From Burkholderia pseudomultivorans (GTDB lineage: Bacteria > Pseudomonadota > Gammaproteobacteria > Burkholderiales > Burkholderiaceae), in contig NZ_CABVPP010000003.1 in the NCBI RefSeq assembly GCF_902499075.1, forward strand, positions 180,264-244,263: a stretch of 64,000 nt of DNA. Direction: 5' to 3'. Below, in pieces: positions 9,208-18,640 of the stretch (within the stretch, counting starts at the first letter, position 1; the number at the start of each line of letters is the position of its first letter). Below the pieces are notes generated by a model. The model was given only the letters and a program-made list of their open reading frames with translations. It was not told the origin of the DNA and did no database searches. The translations under genes were made by a program, and so were the position numbers.

Positions 9208-10509
9208 ATGCTTCGAACATGCGACGCGGTCGACGGCAATCAGCGCAGCAGGGGAATCAACTTGAATCGTCAGCAATCGTGGACGCGTACGGCCGCGCCC
9301 GGCGAGATCATTTACGCCGAGGGCTTCGCCGGAGAAGCCGTCATCTTCCTGATCGCCGACGGCAAGGTCGAACTGTCGACGCGCTGCGACGACAAGCGGG
9401 TCGTGCTCGCGACGCTCGGTCGCGGCGAGTTCTTCGGCGAATCCGCGCTGCTTGCGGCCGAGCCGCGCGCGCATACCGCGAAGGCGCTGTCGTTCTGCCA
9501 GCTGACGGTCGTGCCGGCCAGCCTGCTCGACGACGAGATCGAGCGCGTGTCCGCGCTGCTGCGCCATATCGTGCGCACGACGATCCGCCGCGTGAAGCGC
9601 AGGGACGACCAGCTTGCGACCTACACGCACGCCGACTTCATGCCGGGCGTGCTGTCGTACGCGCACGTGCTCGCGCTGATGGCGTCCGGCAACGTGCGCG
9701 AAGCGGGCGACGCATGGAGCCGCCGCCCGCTGCACGCGCATGCGGAGACGGCCGCGGTGCCGCTCGCCGACGTGATCCGCAAATGCCGCGCGATCGCCGG
9801 TCATTCGCGCCCGCACGTGATGGCGATGCTGCGACGCATGGAAAAGCTCAATCTCGTCACGATCGAAGCCGCGCAGGCCGACCCGGCCGGCGGCGCGCTC
9901 GAGCACGCCGCGTCCGCCGACGCGCGTCAGGTCGTCGCGTTCGATGCCGCGCGCATCGTCGATCGCGCGCAGCAGGTCGCGGATCGCGAGTTCGACCTGT
10001 CGATCAACAGCGAACTGGAGCTGATCGAACTGGCCGATCTCGAATCGCTGATCGGCGTCGACCGGAAGCTGCTGCTCAACAAGCTGTCGCATGGCGAGAT
10101 CGCCGACGAACTGTTCGCGTTCCGCAAGTCGAAGGTGCTCGGTTATGTCGAGCAGAAGGGTGTCGCGTATTTTTCCCGGCGCAACGCGCGGCGTGCAGGC
10201 GACATCCGTTCGCTCGCGGATCTCGCGTGGATCGACGCGCGCACGCTGTTCGATGTCGTCGCCGCGTTCGATACCTACGATCTCGCGAAGCTGATCGCGA
10301 GCGTCGACGACCGCGCGGTGGCGGACCGGCTGTTCTCCGTGATGACCGAGGTGCGGCGCAACGAGGTGTCGTGGGTGATGCGCCGCGACCTCAAGCTCGA
10401 TCCGGCCGAGGTGGACGAGATCGAGCAGCGCCTGCTCGATGCGGTGCGGGCGGCCAAGGCGCCGACCGCGGGCGCGGCGTCGTCCGTGCCGTCCGAGTCC
10501 GACGTCTGA
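9208..10509 (+). CDS. Cyclic-nucleotide-binding domain fused to a FliG-C-like rotor domain
   Basis: About 433 residues. Residues about 25-130 form a cNMP-binding domain; the phosphate-binding cassette FFGESALLAAEPRAHTA keeps the key Glu (about 78) and Arg (about 87), so ligand binding looks possible. A middle helical part (about 150-330) follows. The last ~90 residues match FliG-C: DLAWIDARTLFDVVAAFD, then DLAKLIASVDDRAVADRLF and the helix after RRDLKLDPAEVDEIEQRL. FliG-C is the rotor surface that meets MotA in flagella. It lies directly before MotA- and MotB-like genes. A TTG at 9262 preceded by AGGGGA is an alternative start and has the better ribosome-binding site. Confidence 0.75.
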   Translation: MLRTCDAVDGNQRSRGINLNRQQSWTRTAAPGEIIYAEGFAGEAVIFLIADGKVELSTRCDDKRVVLATLGRGEFFGESALLAAEPRAHTAKALSFCQLTVVPASLLDDEIERVSALLRHIVRTTIRRVKRRDDQLATYTHADFMPGVLSYAHVLALMASGNVREAGDAWSRRPLHAHAETAAVPLADVIRKCRAIAGHSRPHVMAMLRRMEKLNLVTIEAAQADPAGGALEHAASADARQVVAFDAARIVDRAQQVADREFDLSINSELELIELADLESLIGVDRKLLLNKLSHGEIADELFAFRKSKVLGYVEQKGVAYFSRRNARRAGDIRSLADLAWIDARTLFDVVAAFDTYDLAKLIASVDDRAVADRLFSVMTEVRRNEVSWVMRRDLKLDPAEVDEIEQRLLDAVRAAKAPTAGAASSVPSESDV

Positions 10510-10517
10510 CGCGCGCC

Positions 10518-11282
10518 ATGGATCTGTTGACCCTGGCCGGCGTGGTGCTCGGTGGCGCGGCCATCGTGTTCGGCTTCACGCTCGAAGGCGGCCACCTGGC
10601 GACGCTGTTCCAGCTCGAAGCGTTCGTGATCGTGCTGGGCGGCACGCTCGGCGCGGTGATGATCCAGAACACGTGGGCGCGCTTTTTCGATGCGGTGAAG
10701 CAGTTGCGGCTCGCGTTCGTGCGGGCGGCCGAGGTCGATCGCACGCATCTGTCGGCGCTGCTCGAATGGGGCGATCGCGCGAAGCTCGACGGGCTGCTCG
10801 CGTTCGAGTCGATGGATGTCAGCGGCATTCATCCGTTCGCGCGGCGCGGCATCGAGTTGCTGGCGAACGGCATGTCGACCGCCGTGATCGAGGACGCGTT
10901 GCAGCGCGAGCTCGACGCGTACGAGCGCAGCCATCTGGCCGCCGCGCGCGTATGGCAGCAGGCCGGCGGCTATGCGCCGACCTTCGGCATTCTCGGCTCG
11001 GTGCTCGGGCTGGTGCAGGTGACGAGCCATATTCTCGAACCCGCGCAGCTCGGGCCCGGCATTGCGGTCGCGTTCGTCGCGACGCTCTATGGTCTCGCGC
11101 TCGCGAATCTGGTGTTCCTGCCGCTCTACGGAAAACTGCGTGCGCAGCTCGACAGCGAACTGCGGTTTCGCAAGCTGTATCTCGACGGCCTGCTGGCGAT
11201 TTCGCGCAAGGAGTCGCCGCATACGATCGAGACGCGGCTGACCGGCGACGTGCGCGGCCGCGCGTCGGAGTCGCTCGCATGA
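10518..11282 (+). CDS. MotA/TolQ/ExbB-family stator protein (MotA-like)
   Basis: 254 residues from the ATG at 10518, eight bases after the FliG-like gene. Two N-terminal membrane segments, the second within EAFVIVLGGTLGAVMI, a cytoplasmic domain with RRGIELLANG, then APTFGILGSVLGLVQV and a last segment ending FLPLYGKL. The two functionally important prolines of MotA (in APTFG and FLPLYG) are both present. MotA forms the ion-channel ring of the stator and pushes on FliG. No flagellar structural genes lie nearby, so this set may drive something other than, or in addition to, the main flagellum. Confidence 0.85.
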   Translation: MDLLTLAGVVLGGAAIVFGFTLEGGHLATLFQLEAFVIVLGGTLGAVMIQNTWARFFDAVKQLRLAFVRAAEVDRTHLSALLEWGDRAKLDGLLAFESMDVSGIHPFARRGIELLANGMSTAVIEDALQRELDAYERSHLAAARVWQQAGGYAPTFGILGSVLGLVQVTSHILEPAQLGPGIAVAFVATLYGLALANLVFLPLYGKLRAQLDSELRFRKLYLDGLLAISRKESPHTIETRLTGDVRGRASESLA

Positions 11283-11345
11283 GCGGCGCGTGCAATTTCG
11301 GTTCGCCCAAAACGGCAGCGGCGGTGATCCACGCGGAGTTTCGCG

Positions 11346-12026
11346 ATGAACGCTCGCACTGACGGCACACGGGCGGGCGCGGGATCCGCCGATCGCGACG
11401 ACGAGGACGCCGAAGGCGCGCAGGCGGGGCGCTGGCTGATTTCGTACGCGGATCTGGTCACGACGCTGATGGTGCTGTTTCTCGCGCTGTACGTGCTGCA
11501 GCTCGCGAAATACGACGCGCTCGACGCGCGCTATCGGACGCTGGAGCGAAGCGGCGGCAGTCCGGCGAGCGCGGCCGAGGCCGTCGTGCCCGCGCGCACG
11601 CCGGCCTGGCTGGCGCTGCTCGATTCGCTGAAGACGCACGGCGGGATTTCGCTCGTGAAGGTGCAGCACGGCGTCGAGATCGGCATCGACGCGAAGATCC
11701 TGTTCAACGTCGGCGACGCCCGCCTGCTGCCGGAGTCGGCACCAGTGCTGGACCGGATCGCGCAGGCGCTGGGCGCGCATGCGACCGGCGACATTCTCGT
11801 CGAAGGGCATACGGACCGCGTGCCGATCGCGAACGCGAAATACGAATCGAACTGGGAGCTGTCGTCGGCGCGTGCGGGCAGCGTCGTCCGTTATCTGGCC
11901 GAGCGGGGCGTCGCGCCGCACCGGCTCGCGGCAGTCGGGCGGGCCGATACGCAGCCGTTGGTCGCGGGCGACGATGCGGCGTCGCGCGCACGCAATCGCC
12001 GCGTGACGATCTTCGTCGCGTATTGA
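11346..12026 (+). CDS. MotB/OmpA-family stator protein (MotB-like)
   Basis: 226 residues. A short acidic cytoplasmic tail precedes one membrane helix beginning GRWLISYADLVTTLMVLF; Asp at about residue 36 corresponds to the proton-carrying Asp32 of E. coli MotB. The periplasmic part is an OmpA-like peptidoglycan-binding domain with VEGHTDRVPI and NWELSSARAGSVVRYL. It would anchor the MotA-like ring to the cell wall. The linker between helix and OmpA domain is short, about 45 residues. It is in one unit with the two genes upstream. Confidence 0.88.
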   Translation: MNARTDGTRAGAGSADRDDEDAEGAQAGRWLISYADLVTTLMVLFLALYVLQLAKYDALDARYRTLERSGGSPASAAEAVVPARTPAWLALLDSLKTHGGISLVKVQHGVEIGIDAKILFNVGDARLLPESAPVLDRIAQALGAHATGDILVEGHTDRVPIANAKYESNWELSSARAGSVVRYLAERGVAPHRLAAVGRADTQPLVAGDDAASRARNRRVTIFVAY

Positions 12027-12154
12027 CGACGCAGTGCGCCGTCAACGACATATCGAATTTGATATGACGAATATCAAGAATCAGCAATGATGTTCCGCGC
12101 ATCGCGTGCCGATAACCCGAACTGGCTCGAACGAGCGGTTACCGAGGGTTCTCC

Positions 12155-14017
12155 ATGCATTTCTGGCGCAAGCTTTCCATTCAGAACAAGCTGATTCTCA
12201 GCATGACGAGCTGTCTGCTCGTGTTTGTCGCGATTTCGAGCGGATTGAGCGTCCGCCTGATCGGCAACGCGGTGCGCGAGCGCGTCGTCCACGAGGAATT
12301 GCCGACGGCCGTCAACGGCATTCGCGCGGACGTGCAGCGCCAGCTTGCCGGGCCGATCGCCGCATCGCGCATCCTGGCGCGCGATGCGTTCCTGCTGCAG
12401 TGGGAAGCCGACGGCGAACCCGACGCCGGCGCGCGCAACTGGATTCAACTCGCGCGCAACGTGAAGGACGAGCAGAAGGCCGCGTCCGTGCAGTGGGTGT
12501 CGGTGAAGAGCGGCAACTACTACAACGAAGCCGGATTGCAGCGCAAGGTCACCGACCAGGATCAGTGGCTCACGCGTTTCCTGTCGTCGGGCATGCCGTA
12601 CGAAGTGCACATGGATCACGAAGTGACGGTCGGCGGCTACATGATGTTCATCAACAGCCGCGTCGAACTCGACGGCGTGCCGATCGGCGCGGCGTGCATG
12701 AGCCTGTCCGTCGATGCGCTCGCGAAGGGGATCGCCGCGTACCGGATCGGCGACACCGGCTTCGCGTATCTGGTGCGTCCGGACGGCGCGATCATGATGC
12801 ATCGCGATACGTCGCTGATCGACGGCAAGCATTTCATGAAGGATCGGCCGGGCTTGCCGGACGATGCGTCGTCGGTGCTGCTGAGCGGCAAGCCGTATGC
12901 GTATATGAGCTACGACGGTGAAGGCGGCGCGCGCTTCATCGCGACGTCGTTCGTGCCGGAGCTGAATGCGTACGTGGTCGTCGAGGTGCCGCAAGACGAA
13001 CTGCTCGGGCCGGTGACGCGTGCGATCCATGGTGCGGCGCTGGTGGCGGCCGTGGTCGGTCTCGGGGTCGCGCTGGCGGTGATCTGGTTCGTCGGGCGGG
13101 CGATCGCCGCGCCGATCCGGCGCGCGGCGACGCTGCTGTCGGAGATCGCGAGCGGGCACGGCGACCTGACGCGCCGGATGACCGTCGAGGGCGGGGACGA
13201 GATCGGCCAGTTGTCGGACGCGTTCAACCGCTTCGTGTCGTCGCTGTCGACGCTCGTGCACCGGATCCGTGCGGCTTCGGCGTCGATTGCGACCGGGTCC
13301 GCGCAGATCGCGTCGGGCAACGCGGATCTCAGCGCGCGGACCGAAGGGCAGTCGAGCAATCTCGAACGAACCGCTTCGTCGATGGAAGAGATTACGGCCG
13401 TCGTCAGAAACAACACGGAGACGGCCACGACCGCGGCGACGATGATCAATGGCGCATCGGATGCGGCCGCGCGCGGCGGGCAGGTGGTGGGCGAAGTCGT
13501 GAGCACGATGGAGCAGATCAGCAACGCATCGCAGCGGATCTCCGAGATCATCGTGATGATCGACAGCATTTCGTTCCAGACGAACATCCTCGCGCTGAAC
13601 GCGGCGGTCGAGGCCGCGCGGGCCGGCGAGCAGGGCCGCGGGTTCGCGGTGGTCGCGTCGGAAGTGCGGAACCTGGCGCAGCGCAGTGCGCAGGCGGCCA
13701 AGGAGATCAAGGCGCTGATCGAGCACAGCGCGGGGACGGTGAACGTCGGGTCGCGGCTCGTCGCCGAGGCGGGGGCGGTGATGAGCGATGTGGTGTCGCA
13801 GGTGCAGGGCGTCAGCGCGATGATGCGCGAGATCGCCGAGGCGAGCCTGGAGCAGAGCGCCGGCATCGACCAGATAGGCGATGCGGTGCAGTCGCTCGAT
13901 CAGATGACGCAGCAGAATGCGGCGCTGGTCGAGGAAAGCGCGGCGGCCGCGGAGAGCTTGCGGCAGCAGGCGGCGGAATTGACGACGCTGGTTGCGGCGT
14001 TCAAGGTGGATGAATGA
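12155..14017 (+). CDS. Methyl-accepting chemotaxis protein with periplasmic Cache-type sensor
   Basis: About 620 residues. Membrane helix 1 at about 13-35, a ~250-residue periplasmic domain of Cache type ([20 protein letters not shown] is partly diagnostic), membrane helix 2 at about 288-312, HAMP, then the signalling hairpin with [20 protein letters not shown]. The C-terminus (AAFKVDE) has no NWETF-type CheR tether. It starts 128 bp after the MotB-like gene in the same direction. The receptor could feed a dedicated output of the neighbouring stator-like set or simply the main chemotaxis pathway; the sequence does not decide. Confidence 0.85.
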   Translation: MHFWRKLSIQNKLILSMTSCLLVFVAISSGLSVRLIGNAVRERVVHEELPTAVNGIRADVQRQLAGPIAASRILARDAFLLQWEADGEPDAGARNWIQLARNVKDEQKAASVQWVSVKSGNYYNEAGLQRKVTDQDQWLTRFLSSGMPYEVHMDHEVTVGGYMMFINSRVELDGVPIGAACMSLSVDALAKGIAAYRIGDTGFAYLVRPDGAIMMHRDTSLIDGKHFMKDRPGLPDDASSVLLSGKPYAYMSYDGEGGARFIATSFVPELNAYVVVEVPQDELLGPVTRAIHGAALVAAVVGLGVALAVIWFVGRAIAAPIRRAATLLSEIASGHGDLTRRMTVEGGDEIGQLSDAFNRFVSSLSTLVHRIRAASASIATGSAQIASGNADLSARTEGQSSNLERTASSMEEITAVVRNNTETATTAATMINGASDAAARGGQVVGEVVSTMEQISNASQRISEIIVMIDSISFQTNILALNAAVEAARAGEQGRGFAVVASEVRNLAQRSAQAAKEIKALIEHSAGTVNVGSRLVAEAGAVMSDVVSQVQGVSAMMREIAEASLEQSAGIDQIGDAVQSLDQMTQQNAALVEESAAAAESLRQQAAELTTLVAAFKVDE

Positions 14018-14054
14018 GGGGTGCGTGACGGCTTGAAGTCGCGCGTTTCCGGAG

Positions 14055-14086
14055 AGCGGCCGTTGTGGGATCACGGCGGCCGTTTT
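14055..14086 (+). terminator. Hairpin terminator after the chemoreceptor gene
   Basis: CGGCCG at 14057-14062 pairs with CGGCCG at 14077-14082 around a 14-base loop and is followed by TTTT. It separates the chemoreceptor from the converging LysE-type exporter gene. Confidence 0.45.
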
Positions 14087-14115
14087 ACATCACGGCGTGG
14101 GAAAGAGAACGCCTT

Positions 14116-14748
14116 CTACCGGCGCGATTCCAGCGCGATGCGTACCGCGAGCCCGGCCAGCACCGTGCCCATCAGCCAGCGCTGCACCAGGGCCCAGCCC
14201 GGCCGACGCGCGAGAAATCCCGCGATGGAGCCGGCCATGCTCGCGATCAGCGCATTGACGCTGACGCTCACCGCGATTTGCACGCAGCCGAGCGCGAGCG
14301 ATTGCGCGAGGACGCTGCCATGTCCCGGTGAAATGAACTGCGGCAGCAGCGACAGATACATCACCGCGATCTTCGGATTCGCGAGGTTCGTGACGAAGCC
14401 CATCGTGAACAGTTTCCGGCGGCTGTCGTGCGGCAACTGCCGGACCTGGAACGCCGAGCGTCCGCCCGGCTTGAGCGCCTGCCACGCGAGATAGGCGAGA
14501 TACAGCGCGCCGGCAACGCGCAACGCGTCGTACGCGTACGGCACGGTCAGCACGAGTGCGGTGATCCCGAATGCCGCGCAAAACATGTAGAACACGAAGC
14601 CGAGCGCAACGCCGCCGAGCGACAGCAGGCCCGCGCGTCGGCCCTGGCAGATCGACCGCGAGATCAGGTAGATCATGTTGGGCCCGGGCGTCAGGACCAT
14701 GCCGAGCGACACGAGTCCGAAAGCGAGCAGGGTGGACATCGGCGGCAC
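14116..14748 (-). CDS. LysE/RhtB-family amino acid exporter
   Basis: 210 residues, about six membrane helices. The family signature MVLTPGPNMIYLISRS is at the N-terminus and MGFVTNLANPKIAVMYLSLLPQF in the middle. A GTG start at 14748 is favoured because AAGGAG stands 6 bases upstream; an ATG three codons later is too far from it. The family pumps amino acids or small metabolites out of the cell. A LysR gene lies 126 bp upstream in the same direction and may control it. Confidence 0.85.
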   Translation of the reverse strand: MPPMSTLLAFGLVSLGMVLTPGPNMIYLISRSICQGRRAGLLSLGGVALGFVFYMFCAAFGITALVLTVPYAYDALRVAGALYLAYLAWQALKPGGRSAFQVRQLPHDSRRKLFTMGFVTNLANPKIAVMYLSLLPQFISPGHGSVLAQSLALGCVQIAVSVSVNALIASMAGSIAGFLARRPGWALVQRWLMGTVLAGLAVRIALESRR

Positions 14749-14874
14749 GGGGGTCTCCTTCGGGGGCGGGAAAGTCGGGTCGACAGGCTCCGTGCAATGT
14801 ATTGCATATCAGGCGCATCCGGCATGAATAATCTGCAAGCCACGCATGAGCGCCGTTCATCGGACGGCGGCCCG

Positions 14875-15783
14875 CTACTTTTCTTTTGATGCCCGCTTCG
14901 AGGTTCGTTTTCCGCGCGCCGTGCCGGCTTTCGCGCGTTGTTCAGCGACGAGCCTGACGAATTCGTCGGTGACCGCGTTGCCGGTCCTGTTCCACGCCAG
15001 CCGCACCGAACGCTGCAGCTTTGGCGACAGCGTCAGCACGCGGCCGGCGAACGGCGTGTAGGTGAGCGTGATGCGCGGCACGATCGACACGCCCATGCCG
15101 GCCTCGGCCATCGACAGGATCGTGCGCATCTCGACCACGTTGAAGGCGGCCCGCAGCGGCACGCCGCCGCGCGCAAAGTAATCCGCGATCACGGGCCCGC
15201 AACCGGCCTTCGAGAAAATGAACGGCTGCGCGGACAGGTGTCTTGCCGACACGCTCTTGCGATCGTCGAAGCTGCCGGCCGCCGCGACCGCGACGAAGTC
15301 CTCGTCGAGCAGCGGCAAACGGTTCGCGAAGGTGTTGCTGCCCGCCACCACGCCGATATCGGCGGTGCCGTCCTCGATCCATCCTTCGACTTCCGCGTCG
15401 GTGCCTTCGAGCAGCACTGCCGACACGCCCGGATGCATCTGCTTCAGCGCCTCGAGCGCGGGTGCGACGAACGCGAGCGACACGCTCGGCAGCGACGCGA
15501 CCACCAGCCGGCCTTCGAGCTTGCCGCGCGACAGGCTGAACTGCTGGCGCAGCGTCTGCGCTTCGCGCACCACGTTGCGCACGTACGGCCATAGGCGTTC
15601 GCCGGCCGCCGTCAGTACGACGGGCTGACGGTCGCGCGCGAGCAGCTTGACCCCCGTGAGGTCCTCCAGTTCGGTTAGCGCGTGACTGATCGCGGACTGG
15701 CTGCGGTTGAGCCGATCGGCAGCGGCCGTCAGCGAGCCGAGTTCGACCACGGCGGCGAGCGCCTGCAACTGGGCGAGCGTCAT
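14875..15783 (-). CDS. LysR-family transcriptional regulator
   Basis: 302 residues from the ATG at 15783, preceded by AGAAGGGA. The N-terminal winged helix-turn-helix reads LAAVVELGSLTAAADRLNRSQSAISHALTELE across residues about 8-40 (given here in part only as key landmarks: AADRLNRSQSAISHAL). The effector domain has GKLEGRLVVASLPSVSLAFV. The C-terminal tail is Lys/Arg-rich. It lies upstream of the LysE exporter on the same strand, which differs from the usual divergent LysR layout. The inducer is unknown. Confidence 0.85.
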   Translation of the reverse strand: MTLAQLQALAAVVELGSLTAAADRLNRSQSAISHALTELEDLTGVKLLARDRQPVVLTAAGERLWPYVRNVVREAQTLRQQFSLSRGKLEGRLVVASLPSVSLAFVAPALEALKQMHPGVSAVLLEGTDAEVEGWIEDGTADIGVVAGSNTFANRLPLLDEDFVAVAAAGSFDDRKSVSARHLSAQPFIFSKAGCGPVIADYFARGGVPLRAAFNVVEMRTILSMAEAGMGVSIVPRITLTYTPFAGRVLTLSPKLQRSVRLAWNRTGNAVTDEFVRLVAEQRAKAGTARGKRTSKRASKEK

Positions 15784-15931
15784 TGGCGTCCCTTCTGTCG
15801 ATGCATGTGAACCGCGCATGAAACGGCGGCATGTCATGAATTATATTGAAGGGGTGCGAGGATGCAGGACGCGGTCGAAACCGGGGCGAGGGATGCGATG
15901 TGCGTGCGGTTGACGCGCGAGTGCTGGCGCG

Positions 15932-16543
15932 TTATGACCGAAACTCGATGTCCGTCGAGATATCGGCGCCGGCGGCCTTCGCAAGCGCGAGTACCCGATC
16001 GAGGTCCTCATGCCTGACGGCGAACGCCGTGTATTCATCGGAGCCGGTGTCGAGGTGCAGCAGCACATAACCCTTGTCGTGCAGCCATCGACCCAGCACG
16101 CTCAATCCGGCGGGAACGTCGCCGTCGGCGCGCCAGGTCCAGCGCTCCGCGACGCCCAGCGTATCCAGCATCTGGTTTGCCTGCCATTCGATGTCATACG
16201 ACGCGCGCCAGTCGACCGAGATGCACAGGCACCAGTCGGAAGTGTCGATGACTTCCGGCGTCGTGCTGACATCGCGCGTGAGCACCCAGTCGAGTATCGA
16301 CGACGCGTCCTCGCCTGGCTCCGCGTGGTGTACATACGCGACGAGGCGCTCGCGTGCGGCTGCGTCGAGCGGCTTGACGATGATTTCCACGAGATCGGCG
16401 AGGGCCGACAAGGCCTGTGGCGACGGCGAGAAGTAGTCGCGCAGCATCTCGGCATCGGAAATCGATGGCTCGGCCGGTTCCGGCGGGTTGTTCGCGTCGA
16501 CTGCCTTGCTGTTACCGAACCAGCGCCTGAAAAGACGGACCAT
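15932..16543 (-). CDS. Conserved hypothetical protein (DUF6630-like)
   Basis: 203 residues from the ATG at 16543, preceded by AGGA 8 bases upstream. No signal peptide or membrane helix. The acidic N-terminal region is followed by a domain with WCLCISVDWRASYDIEWQANQM, a WTWRADGDVPAGL segment and LLHLDTGSDEYTAFAV. This pattern of Trp-rich strands and DTGSDEY resembles proteins labelled DUF6630; the match is from memory. No function is known. It is divergent from the membrane protein at 16802. Confidence 0.6.
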   Translation of the reverse strand: MVRLFRRWFGNSKAVDANNPPEPAEPSISDAEMLRDYFSPSPQALSALADLVEIIVKPLDAAARERLVAYVHHAEPGEDASSILDWVLTRDVSTTPEVIDTSDWCLCISVDWRASYDIEWQANQMLDTLGVAERWTWRADGDVPAGLSVLGRWLHDKGYVLLHLDTGSDEYTAFAVRHEDLDRVLALAKAAGADISTDIEFRS

Positions 16544-16801
16544 GAGATTTTCCTGTTTGTTCGTCTGGTGGTCGACCGTGTGTACGAGCGCAACGCAAGA
16601 CGGCGTTGACCCAACAGTCACGGCGCACCCAGTTTAGAGCGATATCGATTCGACATCAAAACCGACTGTCGCGGGGGACTGCGCGCGGATCGGCCGCTTC
16701 GGGTCGTCTGCGGTTAAACTCGTCGCGATAATGCGGCCGCGCGCTTCTTCCCGACGTTTCGACACACACTTTGCTGCCGGATAAAAGGAACTCCAGCGTT
16801 G

Positions 16802-17932
16802 ATGCTCTATGGAATCTCGGGCTTTGCCATTGCGATGTTTCTGGCACTCGTCGCGACAATCGGCCTGGTCGTCGTCGTGGCGTTGCTCGGCCTCGGTCGG
16901 ACCATTCGCGCGAACCGGCTCTGGAAGCGCAGCCTGGTCGGCTTCATCGTCATCGCGGGCATCGAAGCCGTCATGCTCGCCGGCAACGCCGCGATCGAGC
17001 AGCTTTACGAACGGGCCAGTGTCGCGTGGTACACGCACCATCTGACGCGGCCTGCCGTCTTCGATGGCGCAACGTTCCCGGCAGGGTCGACCGTCGTGCA
17101 GAGCCCCGACTGGCCGCATGCGGTAACGGGCGGCACCGTCCCGCCGAACACGCCGCTGTGGGGCGCCGCCGTGAGCGGCGACTTCGCGTCCGACTCGATC
17201 GATGCCTCCGTCGGTAAGGGCACTTATCTCACGGAAGGAACGCTGGCCCGGCCGGCAAGCTTCGAAGGCATCGCTTGCGCGCCCGGCGCGTTCTCTCATC
17301 GCGCCGGGCAGGTCAGTCGCGACTATCAAAAGAAAGTCGTGTGCACGCTGGCGTCGGATTTTCGTGCGGGCGACGTCGTTTTGCCGACCGGAAGCCACAT
17401 CGAAGCGATCGATACGGACGCCACGCACGTGGGGACGATCTCCGGCACGTTGCCGCACGAATGGTCCACGTTCGGCGTCCGCTGCGCGAAGGGCGCGTTC
17501 GATATCGACGAGTCCGGTCGATTCACCTGCGTGTCGGCGAAGCGGCAGCGCATCGCCGGCTACGATCTCGCCGAGGATCGCAAGATAACGGTCTATCGGA
17601 GTCCGCAAGGCGAACCCGGTGTTCGCGAGGGCGTGCTCGCGTCGACGTTCGAGGTCGACGTCATGCGGATTCCGGCGGGCGCGTGGATGTATGTCCCGGA
17701 CGACAACTACTTTGCGAATTCGGCTGAACGCGTGAGTTCGCTTGCACTGGAGCGGCACCAGTACCTCGAGTTCAGGATTCCGGCCGGAACCGCGCTGCAT
17801 GTCGCGGACGAAGTGCTGGAAGGCGGTGCGGTGACGGTTCAGATGAACGGCATGGCTGCCAACATCGAGGTTGCGGGCAAGTCGGACGATCAGGCGAGTC
17901 GACGCTATACGTTGCGCTTCAGGGCGAAGTAG
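16802..17932 (+). CDS. Hypothetical membrane-anchored protein
   Basis: About 376 residues. Two N-terminal membrane helices (about 8-32 and 42-62) are followed by an extracytoplasmic part of ~310 residues. That part is built from loosely repeated beta-rich units around PAVFDGATFPAGSTV, PASFEGIACAPGAF and RAGDVVLPTGSHIEAID, each pairing a short hydrophobic strand with a Gly turn. Paired cysteines (IACAPG, KKVVCTL, GVRCAKG, FTCVS) suggest disulfides outside the cytoplasm. AAGGAA stands upstream. I do not recognise the family. It lies just before the TIGR02594-like gene. Confidence 0.6.
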   Translation: MLYGISGFAIAMFLALVATIGLVVVVALLGLGRTIRANRLWKRSLVGFIVIAGIEAVMLAGNAAIEQLYERASVAWYTHHLTRPAVFDGATFPAGSTVVQSPDWPHAVTGGTVPPNTPLWGAAVSGDFASDSIDASVGKGTYLTEGTLARPASFEGIACAPGAFSHRAGQVSRDYQKKVVCTLASDFRAGDVVLPTGSHIEAIDTDATHVGTISGTLPHEWSTFGVRCAKGAFDIDESGRFTCVSAKRQRIAGYDLAEDRKITVYRSPQGEPGVREGVLASTFEVDVMRIPAGAWMYVPDDNYFANSAERVSSLALERHQYLEFRIPAGTALHVADEVLEGGAVTVQMNGMAANIEVAGKSDDQASRRYTLRFRAK

Positions 17933-18009
17933 CGTCGCATATCGCCATGGGCCGGCCGTCGCGGTTTCGGCGGCATTCCGGAAAACGCCGCAACCGCGTC
18001 GCCGCATTC

Positions 18010-18510
18010 ATGCGAAGATTGACGGCGATCCATCCGACCGAGACCGACGTGACCCGATCGAACCCCGAACGCGATCCGAATTCAGCCCATCCCCCGTGGA
18101 TGCCCGTCGCGCTGGCCGAACTCGGCATCCGCCGCCACCCGCCCGACAGCATCAACCCGCGCATCGTCGAATACAACAATGAGACGAACCTGGTCGGCTA
18201 CGACGACAAGATTTCGTGGTGCTCGTCGTTCGTCAACTGGTGCATGACGCGCGCCGGGATTCGCGGCACGGGCTCCGCGCTCGCACGCTCCTGGCTCGAA
18301 TGGGGCAGGCCGCTGGAGAGGCCGGTCTACGGCTGCATCGCCGTGTTGACGCGCGACGATCCCGCGAGCTGGAAGGGCCATGTCGGCTTCTACCTGCATC
18401 ACGACGACGAGCACGTCCATCTGTTCGGCGGCAACCAGCTCGAAGAAGTGCGCGAGCTGGCGTATCCGCTGGACGAGGTGATCGGATACCGCTGGCCCGA
18501 CGCCGGGTAA
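18010..18510 (+). CDS. TIGR02594-family, CHAP-like putative cell-wall amidase/peptidase
   Basis: About 166 residues from the ATG at 18010; an ATG at 17947 and a GTG at 18049 are alternatives and no clear ribosome-binding site decides. The family pattern is strong: MPVALAELGIRR, NPRIVEYNNETN, then WCSSFVNWCMTRAGIRGTGS with the probable nucleophilic Cys, GCIAVLTRDD, GHVGFYLHH with the probable catalytic His, and GGNQ near the end. TIGR02594 proteins are NlpC/P60-like and found as phage endolysins and wall hydrolases. No signal peptide is seen, so export, if any, needs another route. Confidence 0.75.
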   Translation: MRRLTAIHPTETDVTRSNPERDPNSAHPPWMPVALAELGIRRHPPDSINPRIVEYNNETNLVGYDDKISWCSSFVNWCMTRAGIRGTGSALARSWLEWGRPLERPVYGCIAVLTRDDPASWKGHVGFYLHHDDEHVHLFGGNQLEEVRELAYPLDEVIGYRWPDAG

Positions 18511-18640
18511 CGCCGCCGCGCATCGACTCGCCGCAACGGCCCGCCACCGCGTTGCTAAACTGTCGCGAGCTGTTTTGACCCTTCGGAGCCGCGCGCGCCA
18601 CGCGTGCCGACTCGATCTCCGCATCCATCAGGAGCCTGCA

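Noticed and set aside
10518-12026. Zorya-type phage defence (ZorA/ZorB) for the MotA/MotB-like pair
   Set aside because: ZorA has a long C-terminal tail, absent from this 254-residue MotA-like protein, and no ZorC/D/E-type gene follows; the FliG-like partner points elsewhere.
12074-14074. A 666-codon open frame on the minus strand over the chemoreceptor
   Set aside because: Antisense to a clear receptor gene; composition is typical of shadow frames and no motif is present.
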